Source: Citrobacter sp. MGH106
GTDB taxonomy: Bacteria > Pseudomonadota > Gammaproteobacteria > Enterobacterales > Enterobacteriaceae
Direction: 5' to 3'
DNA length: 64,000 bases
NCBI RefSeq assembly: GCF_001037495.1
Contig: NZ_KQ089822.1
Location: 1,736,001-1,800,000 of the forward strand
Part shown: piece by piece, positions 57,907-64,000 of the stretch
Numbering within the stretch: the stretch's first letter is position 1
Layout: each line of letters begins with the position of its first letter
Made by a program: the position numbers and the translations under genes
The notes under the pieces: model-generated
The model's input: only the letters and a program-made list of their open reading frames with translations
What the model was told of the DNA's origin: nothing
Database searches by the model: none

Positions 57907-58872
57907 TTATTTCGCCGCTTTGGCAATCAAATCCATCATTTTCAATTTCTGATCGGTAGAAACTTTACGGGCTTCGAGCTCAATACCGCGCGCGTTGAGT
58001 TTCTTGAAGGCTTCGATGTCTTTTTCATCAACGGAAATTGCGTTATTTACCTGAGTTTTACCCTGACGGAAAGCCATGCCGCCAATGTTCACGGAGGTAA
58101 TTTTCACGCCACCTTCAACGATACGTTCTACGTCGGTCGGATTAGTGAACAGCAGCATCACACGTTCGCCAGCGTATTTTGGGTTGTTGTAGACGCGAAT
58201 CATTTTTGCGACATCAACCACGTGCGCCGTAACACCTGGGGGAGCAACCTGAGTTAGCAGCGTTTTACGTACGGTATCTGCTGCGACTTCATCACTGACG
58301 ACGATAATACGGGTTACGTTAGTTTCTTTGGTCCAGCGAGTTGCCACCTGACCGTGGATTAAACGGTCATCAATACGCGCCAGGCCGATGTGCATATAAT
58401 CGTTCGGTCCCATTGGTTTTGCGGGCGTTGCAGCTTTTGGTGCTACAACCGGGGCTGGCGTGGCTTTTTCAACTGGTTTTGCTTTCAGCGCTTTCACGCC
58501 TTCGCTACCGGTTTCAACCGCCAGAGCGACTAATTCGTCGAAGCTTGGGTTGTCATCGCGCGCCATGAACGTTTCTACCAACATCGGAATGTTCACGCCG
58601 GCGATCACTTCGTAATGCTCTTTATCGACGACAATGCGGCTCGCAGCGTTGAACGGACTGCCTCCCCATGTGTCAACGAGAAACAGCACGCCTTTACTGG
58701 TGTCGAGTTTTGCCAACTGAGCGTTGTACTTTTCAATCAGCGTTTCGGCATTTTCGCCTGGAACGAAATCGATCCAGCCGACATTTTCCTGCTCGCCTAA
58801 CAGCATTTCTGCTGTTTTAAGTAACTGCTCTGCAGCCCAACCATGTGTGCCTATTACAATAGCAATGGTCAC
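57907..58872 (-). CDS. manX: Mannose PTS component IIAB
   Basis: This 321-residue cytosolic protein has a IIA domain (about 1-130, phospho-His H10 in GTHGW) and an Ala/Pro/Lys linker (about 131-155). The IIB domain (about 158-321) carries its phospho-His at H173 in RLIHGQV. It passes phosphate from HPr to sugars entering through ManYZ. RBS AGGAGG precedes the start. Confidence 0.97.
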   Translation of the reverse strand: MTIAIVIGTHGWAAEQLLKTAEMLLGEQENVGWIDFVPGENAETLIEKYNAQLAKLDTSKGVLFLVDTWGGSPFNAASRIVVDKEHYEVIAGVNIPMLVETFMARDDNPSFDELVALAVETGSEGVKALKAKPVEKATPAPVVAPKAATPAKPMGPNDYMHIGLARIDDRLIHGQVATRWTKETNVTRIIVVSDEVAADTVRKTLLTQVAPPGVTAHVVDVAKMIRVYNNPKYAGERVMLLFTNPTDVERIVEGGVKITSVNIGGMAFRQGKTQVNNAISVDEKDIEAFKKLNARGIELEARKVSTDQKLKMMDLIAKAAK

Positions 58873-59331
58873 TTGCTACCTCCTTTATTATCGTTAACAC
58901 ATCAACATGAAGATGTATTTTGAATCGTCGTCCGCAATCGAATCGATTCAGATAAGGGTTACAAAGAAAAACATATGATTTCGTGAATTATTTTAGATAT
59001 CGAAAAAATTATTTTGTGTGATGAAGATCCGTAAATTAACTTCCGATGAAAAGAAATTTCGAAGAGTAAAATATCTCCGAAACAACTTATTGCAAAGGAA
59101 GGTAAATCTTTGCTAAAAAACGGTTGTCTCTGTTATGTTTAGCATATGTTTAATAACTCAGGAGTATAGGGTAGTAGCCCACCGTATGGATCGTCACCGA
59201 CGTCATTTCACCTTTAGGCCGTATCACGCCTGTCAGTTTGGCACTTTTTGCCACAAAATTTTTCTGCATATTGCTTTAACGCCTGAGATGTTCAGGGCGC
59301 AGTTTGGTCATTCTTTAAGCAGGAGCTTGTC
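58873..59331. other. Divergent promoter region between manX and yoaE
   Basis: This 459-bp gap serves manX to the left and yoaE to the right. It contains GTGTGATGAAGATCCG, half of a CRP-like site, but I cannot define an operator with confidence. The last 180 bases before yoaE form a leader with a small TGGCA/TGCCA hairpin at about 59239-59253. No gene is visible. Confidence 0.4.
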
Positions 59332-60891
59332 ATGGAATTCTTAATGGACCCCTCGATTTGGGTGGGTTTGCTCACGCTTGTTGTTCTCGAAATTGTTCTG
59401 GGTATTGATAACCTGGTCTTTATTGCGATTCTGGCTGATAAACTGCCGCCTAAACAGCGGGATAAAGCACGTTTGATCGGGTTGTCACTGGCACTGGTTA
59501 TGCGTTTAGGCTTGCTGTCCGTTATTTCCTGGATGGTGACGCTGACAAAACCGCTTTTCACGGTGATGGAGTACGCGTTCTCCGGGCGAGACCTGATTAT
59601 GCTGCTGGGGGGTATCTTCCTCTTGTTCAAGGCCACGACCGAGCTACATGAACGACTGGAAAACCGAGAACACGATACCGGCCAGTCAAAAGGCTATGCG
59701 AGCTTCTGGGTCGTAGTGACGCAGATTGTCATCCTGGATGCGGTCTTCTCCCTGGACGCAGTAATTACCGCGGTGGGTATGGTGAACCATCTGCCGGTCA
59801 TGATGGCTGCTGTCGTGATAGCGATGGCGGTAATGCTGCTGGCATCAAAGCCGCTGACACGATTTGTGAATCAACATCCAACGGTCGTGGTGCTGTGTCT
59901 GAGCTTCCTGCTGATGATCGGTTTGAGTCTGGTCGCCGAAGGGTTTGGCTTCCACATTCCGAAAGGTTATCTGTACGCGGCCATTGGCTTCTCGATCATT
60001 ATCGAACTGTTTAACCAGATTGCCCGCCGTAACTTTATTCGCCACCAGTCGACATTGCCGCTGCGTGCACGTACGGCCGATGCCATTCTGCGTCTGATGG
60101 GCGGTAAGCGTCAGACCGGTGTGCAGCTTGAATCTGACAATCCGGTGCCGGTACCTGTACCAGAAGGGGAGTTCGTTGAAGAAGAGCGTTACATGATCAA
60201 CGGCGTTCTGTCCCTGGCATCGCGTTCATTACGTGGCATTATGACGCCGCGTGGTGAAATCAGTTGGGTTGATGCTGACCTGAGCGTGGCGGAAATCCGA
60301 GAACAGTTGCTCTCTTCTCCGCACAGCCTGTTCCCGGTGTGTCGTGGTGAGCTTGACGAAATTATCGGTATCGTTCGGGCAAAAGAGCTGTTGGTGGCGC
60401 TTGAGGATGGCGTAGACGTGGCTGCAATTGCTTCAGCCTCTCCGGCTATCGTTGTACCGGAAACGCTGGATCCGATTAATTTGTTAGGTGTATTGCGTCG
60501 CGCCCGCGGTAGCTTTGTTATCGTCACTAACGAGTTCGGCGTCGTCCAGGGGCTGGTGACACCGCTGGATGTATTAGAAGCCATCGCCGGTGAGTTCCCG
60601 GATGCCGATGAAACGCCCGAGATAGTTGCCGAAGCGGGTAGCTGGCTGGTGAAAGGTGGAACCGATCTGCATGCTCTGCAGCAGGCGCTGGACGTTGATA
60701 CGCTGGTGGATGAAGACCAGGATATCGCCACGGTGGCTGGATTGGTGATTGCGGTTAACGGCCACATTCCGCGTGTTGGGGATGTTATTGAGGTCGCTCC
60801 GCTGAGCATTACGATTGTCGAAGCCAACGATTACCGTGTGGATTTAGTTCGCATTGTTAAAGAACAATCGGTTCACGACGAAGACGTATAA
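59332..60891 (+). CDS. yoaE: TerC-family membrane protein with CBS domains YoaE
   Basis: This 519-residue protein has an N-terminal TerC-like domain with about seven membrane helices (1-230; [10 protein letters not shown] and [15 protein letters not shown] carry the conserved acidic residues). Two CBS domains (about 300-420) and a CorC/HlyC domain (about 435-510) follow. Relatives move metal ions or affect tellurite resistance; the substrate is unknown. It is convergent with pdeD. Confidence 0.94.
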   Translation: MEFLMDPSIWVGLLTLVVLEIVLGIDNLVFIAILADKLPPKQRDKARLIGLSLALVMRLGLLSVISWMVTLTKPLFTVMEYAFSGRDLIMLLGGIFLLFKATTELHERLENREHDTGQSKGYASFWVVVTQIVILDAVFSLDAVITAVGMVNHLPVMMAAVVIAMAVMLLASKPLTRFVNQHPTVVVLCLSFLLMIGLSLVAEGFGFHIPKGYLYAAIGFSIIIELFNQIARRNFIRHQSTLPLRARTADAILRLMGGKRQTGVQLESDNPVPVPVPEGEFVEEERYMINGVLSLASRSLRGIMTPRGEISWVDADLSVAEIREQLLSSPHSLFPVCRGELDEIIGIVRAKELLVALEDGVDVAAIASASPAIVVPETLDPINLLGVLRRARGSFVIVTNEFGVVQGLVTPLDVLEAIAGEFPDADETPEIVAEAGSWLVKGGTDLHALQQALDVDTLVDEDQDIATVAGLVIAVNGHIPRVGDVIEVAPLSITIVEANDYRVDLVRIVKEQSVHDEDV

Positions 60892-60897
60892 TTAGGT

Positions 60898-62496
60898 TCA
60901 GCGAAACGGCATAAGGGGCATGATATGGCCCTTATGCCGGGCGGGTGGTGGCGTACTGCCCGCCAACCATTTAGGAAAATCACGCAGCGGCATCGGCTGG
61001 GCATAGAGAAATCCCTGCAATACATGCACGCCATGACGCCGCAAATGTTGTGCCTGCGCCTGCGTTTCTACCCCTTCAGCCACCAGTTCAATATTTAGTT
61101 TTTTCCCCAGCGCGATGATGATGTCGGTAACCGTCGAGTTCACGGCGTCAGTGCCGATCGCGGAGGTGAATGATTTATCAATCTTCAGAATATCCGGACG
61201 TAACTTTTCCAGCCAGGAGAGTGAGCTGTTTCCGGTACCAAAATCGTCAATGGCCAGTTTAATCCCCATACGATGTAATTCGCGCACTACCCGATAATCC
61301 ACATCAAGCAAGGCATCACGCTCAGTCAACTCAATGACTAACTGCTGAATAGGGTGCTGGCTGAACCAGTATTGGTTGAGATCTTTTAACAGCGTTCCAT
61401 GGCGAAAATGGCTGGCGGCAACGTTGATACCGATATGAAACTGGCTGCTCATCGGGAAAACGTGTCGTTGCTGAATGGTTTCTGCAATGACATGGCGGGT
61501 CAGCGGTACGATCAGGTTGTGCTCTTCAGCAATAGGAATGAAAACTTCAGGCGAAATCCAGCCCTGGCGGGGGTTATTCCAGCGCAAGAGGATTTCAACA
61601 CCGGTGCACTGTTGGGTGCTGGCATTTAGCAGAGGCTGGCAAAATAACTCAAACTCGCGTGCAGCGAGGGCCAGATTGATTTCCCAGGAAAAACTCATTC
61701 TGTTGGCCGTAGCCAGCCATGCAAGGTAACCCACTAACAGGCTGAGCATCACCGCTAAGGGTAATTGAGTAGGCAGATTTTTTAACGCCAGCTCGCTGGC
61801 CCCAGGGCCTGTAACGCTGATTGCGAAAGGAAAATGTTGTGACGACAACTGGTAACTTTTTTCATCATCAAGTGCAGGTAGCGTATCTACAACACCTTGA
61901 CCGTAAAGCAGGTGACGGTTGCCGACAGTTAGACTTGCTTTGGTGATCTGCGGCGGCTGAGGCTCAAGCAGCATCGTTGATAACAAATCAATATTGACGA
62001 TCTCCAGAACGCCATCTTCACCATCAACAGACGACGGATACCATTGCGTAAGAATAGGGCTGCCTTTGATAAGCGAATGGTCGGTAGACAACAGAAGCTG
62101 CGGCTCCCGGCTGGGCAACTCAGGTTGTAGCTGGCGAATTGGGGTATTGCGATAACCAAAAATGCTTGAGCAATAGAGAATGCCGCGCTGGATCAGGCTT
62201 ATAGAGCGCACTGTCTGTAGTCTGGCGGCATGTTTGCTCAGGGGTAAACGCGCCACGGAACAGGGCAAACCTATCAACGGCAGTAGCACATCGCGTCCGG
62301 CCTGTAGGGGAAGGAGCACGTTATCCAGCGCTTCTACGGCATGATTGGCAAAAGTGACAGTGTAATGGTGATTTAAATTACGCTCCGAAATAAATCGGGC
62401 AGACAATGTGAGTATGAGCGTCAGCAGTGCACAAATTGTGCAGACGATTAAGCGGTTACGACGATAAGTTTTGATGATCCGTTGTGCTGTTTGCAT
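60898..62496 (-). CDS. pdeD: CSS-motif EAL cyclic-di-GMP phosphodiesterase PdeD
   Basis: This 532-residue protein has membrane helices at about 14-36 and 243-262 around a periplasmic domain with C79 (LPCSV) and the CSS motif at 109-111. A cytosolic EAL domain fills about 275-505. Catalytic signatures: E301 in EIL (variant of EAL), DDFGTG from 417, E474 (EGVE), QG 494-495. It matches E. coli YoaD. The C-terminal codons contain a CGGCATAAGGG/CCCTTATGCCG hairpin (60907-60939). It has the same architecture as the prophage protein at 3046-4605. Confidence 0.94.
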   Translation of the reverse strand: MQTAQRIIKTYRRNRLIVCTICALLTLILTLSARFISERNLNHHYTVTFANHAVEALDNVLLPLQAGRDVLLPLIGLPCSVARLPLSKHAARLQTVRSISLIQRGILYCSSIFGYRNTPIRQLQPELPSREPQLLLSTDHSLIKGSPILTQWYPSSVDGEDGVLEIVNIDLLSTMLLEPQPPQITKASLTVGNRHLLYGQGVVDTLPALDDEKSYQLSSQHFPFAISVTGPGASELALKNLPTQLPLAVMLSLLVGYLAWLATANRMSFSWEINLALAAREFELFCQPLLNASTQQCTGVEILLRWNNPRQGWISPEVFIPIAEEHNLIVPLTRHVIAETIQQRHVFPMSSQFHIGINVAASHFRHGTLLKDLNQYWFSQHPIQQLVIELTERDALLDVDYRVVRELHRMGIKLAIDDFGTGNSSLSWLEKLRPDILKIDKSFTSAIGTDAVNSTVTDIIIALGKKLNIELVAEGVETQAQAQHLRRHGVHVLQGFLYAQPMPLRDFPKWLAGSTPPPARHKGHIMPLMPFR

Positions 62497-62626
62497 GCGG
62501 GCCGCCCGATAAGCCGTTGGTCACATTAGCCAACAGCAACAGAGCAAGTGTAGTGGGGAAAATTACGCTAGACGAGGATGAGGAAGTAAATTCGCCCATC
62601 CGTCGCAGATGGGCGAAAAATAAGTA

Positions 62627-63991
62627 TTAGTCACACTGGACTTTAATCGCCAGGCCACCGCGTGATGTTTCACGGTATTTGGCGTTCATGTCCTTGCCGG
62701 TTTCGTACATTGTTTCAATGACTTTATCCAGCGAGACGCGCGGGGCGCTGGTACGACGCATTGCCATTCGTGCAGCGTTGATAGCCTTAACGGAGGCAAT
62801 CGCGTTACGTTCAATACAAGGCACCTGAACCTGTCCGGCAACCGGATCACAGGTCAGCCCCAGGTTGTGCTCCATACCGATTTCGGCAGCAACACAAACC
62901 TGCTCAGGACTTGCACCCAGCAGTTCCGCCAGACCTGCCGCAGCCATCGAGCATGCCACGCCAACCTCGCCCTGACAGCCCACTTCCGCGCCAGAGATAG
63001 AGGCGTTCATTTTGTATAATGCGCCAATTGCACCGGCCGCCAGGAAATAGCGGGTATAAATATCCGGGCTGACGGACTCAATGAAATGGTCATAATAAGC
63101 CAGTACCGCAGGCACGATGCCGCAGGCACCGTTGGTTGGTGCAGTCACCACGCGGCCACCGGCGGCGTTCTCTTCGTTAACGGCCAGCGCAAACATGTTC
63201 ACCCAGTCGATCACATTCATCGGATCGCTGGAGAGTTTATCGCTGGAGACCAGCATACGGCGCAGGGCAGAAGCTCGGCGAGGAACGCGCAACGGACCCG
63301 GCAGAATCCCTTCGGTATTCATCCCACGGTCAATACAGGCCTGCATGGTTTGCCAGACGTTGCCAAAGTACTCTTCAATCTCTTTCTTGCTGTGCAGCGC
63401 AAGTTCGTTCTGCATCACCATGCCAGAGAGCGACAAGCCAGTGCTGTTACAGTACTCCAGCATTTCGGTTGCGGACTTGAACGGATAAGGCACGCTGACC
63501 TCATTCGCTGCATCCTGGCCAAAATGTTCTTCATCAACGATGAATCCACCGCCGATCGAATAGTATGTTTTGCTGTAAACGACGGTTTCGCCGTTGTACG
63601 CATGGATCTGCATACCGTTTTCATGCAACGGCAGGTTACCGTTGTGAAAACGCATTCCGTCATTCTGCGGGAAATCAACTTCGTGCTGGCCTTGCGCAAG
63701 CAGCAGGCGACCACGCGCTTCTACGTCGCGGATAAATCCGGGAATGCTGTCAATGTCTACGGTCGCAGGTTCATTACCTGCCAGACCCATAATAATGGCG
63801 ATATCGGTGTGGTGACCTTTACCCGTGAGCGACAGTGAACCATACACGTCGACGGCAACACGAGTAATGCTGTCCAGTAATCCTTTTTCGACCAGGTCAT
63901 CGACGAACTGTTTACCTGCCTTCATAGGCCCTACGGTATGGGAAGATGAGGGACCAATCCCCACCTTAAACATGTCGAATAGACTAATCAC
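62627..63991 (-). CDS. sdaA: L-serine dehydratase 1
   Basis: This 454-residue Fe-S enzyme converts L-serine to pyruvate and ammonia. The cluster cysteines lie in GACGIVP and the TCDPVAGQVQVPCIERNA segment. The chain ends IKVQCD, whose Cys in relatives inserts into the active site as a tail ligand. The N-terminus MISLFDMFKVGIGPSSSHTV is intact and starts nine bases before the window edge. A hairpin TTCGCCCATC/GATGGGCGAA (62592-62613) follows the gene. Confidence 0.97.
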   Translation of the reverse strand: MISLFDMFKVGIGPSSSHTVGPMKAGKQFVDDLVEKGLLDSITRVAVDVYGSLSLTGKGHHTDIAIIMGLAGNEPATVDIDSIPGFIRDVEARGRLLLAQGQHEVDFPQNDGMRFHNGNLPLHENGMQIHAYNGETVVYSKTYYSIGGGFIVDEEHFGQDAANEVSVPYPFKSATEMLEYCNSTGLSLSGMVMQNELALHSKKEIEEYFGNVWQTMQACIDRGMNTEGILPGPLRVPRRASALRRMLVSSDKLSSDPMNVIDWVNMFALAVNEENAAGGRVVTAPTNGACGIVPAVLAYYDHFIESVSPDIYTRYFLAAGAIGALYKMNASISGAEVGCQGEVGVACSMAAAGLAELLGASPEQVCVAAEIGMEHNLGLTCDPVAGQVQVPCIERNAIASVKAINAARMAMRRTSAPRVSLDKVIETMYETGKDMNAKYRETSRGGLAIKVQCD

Positions 63992-64000
63992 GATAATACT

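Noticed and set aside
59100-59331. Possible second yybP-ykoY-type leader before yoaE, since the text GGAGTATAGGGTAGTAGC recalls the mntP riboswitch.
   Set aside because: The other conserved segments (CAACATACTCG and GCGAGACC) are missing.
60907-60939. Hairpin CGGCATAAGGG/CCCTTATGCCG as a yoaE terminator.
   Set aside because: It lies within the pdeD coding end and lacks a T-run; it may be incidental to the codons.

Overview
The window is a chromosomal segment of an enterobacterium (family Enterobacteriaceae). Its core gene order, from aspS through ruvABC, znuABC, zwf-edd-eda, prc, htpX, kdgR, cspC and manXYZ to sdaA, is that of the 40-41 min region of the Escherichia coli map. A second FtsI-like penicillin-binding protein between cspC and rlmA, together with the ZnuA and MgrB sequences, points to the Salmonella/Citrobacter branch rather than E. 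coli itself. I cannot fix the genus from this alone. No rRNA, tRNA, complete insertion sequence or CRISPR array was seen.

Region 1 (1-5060) is the right end of a lambdoid-type prophage. It holds the last codons of a J-like tail-tip protein, a tail-associated protein, a tail fibre ending in an S74-type autoprocessing chaperone, and a broken DinI-like gene. An AT-rich cargo gene follows for a membrane CSS-motif/EAL cyclic-di-GMP phosphodiesterase, then a truncated SRAP (YedK/HMCES-like) gene. Next to the chromosome is an att arm carrying four regularly spaced ATGGG(G/A)CA sites. The prophage sits inside yecE, whose first 32 codons survive directly behind yecD.

Region 2 (5136-31812) is core chromosome. 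It contains aspS-nudB-yebC-ruvC and ruvAB (Holliday-junction processing, LexA box before ruvA). The divergent znuA and znuCB genes (zinc uptake) share a Zur-like box. Envelope genes mepM and lpxM come next, then the central carbon group pykA, hexR, zwf, edd and eda with a HexR box before zwf. These are followed by purT (PurR box), yebG (LexA box), yebF, yebE, ptrB, exoX, yobB, holE and the copper-linked yobA-yebZ-yebY operon.

Region 3 (31969-36095) is an accessory block inserted at the sdsR/ryeA small-RNA locus. An 18-bp direct repeat at the 3' end of sdsR recurs about 2.1 kb downstream. Between the copies lie a deleted tyrosine integrase, phage-like fragments and an alpha/beta-hydrolase gene. 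Beyond the second copy are emrE (small multidrug transporter) and a DUF1398 gene, both of types found in the E. coli DLP12 prophage, and unassigned AT-rich sequence.

Region 4 (36096-64000) is core chromosome again: pphA, yebW, yebV, rsmF, letA-letB, msrC, proQ-prc, htpX (sigma-32-like promoter), yebQ, kdgR, yobH, mgrB (PhoP box), yebO, yobF-cspC, the PBP3-like gene, rlmA, mntP with a manganese riboswitch leader, yobD, manXYZ, yoaE, pdeD and sdaA.

The most unusual parts are the two inserted elements. The first carries a second CSS-EAL phosphodiesterase in addition to chromosomal pdeD, together with a recognisable att arm. The second is a decayed element that has kept sdsR intact while separating it from the sequence that would normally follow it.
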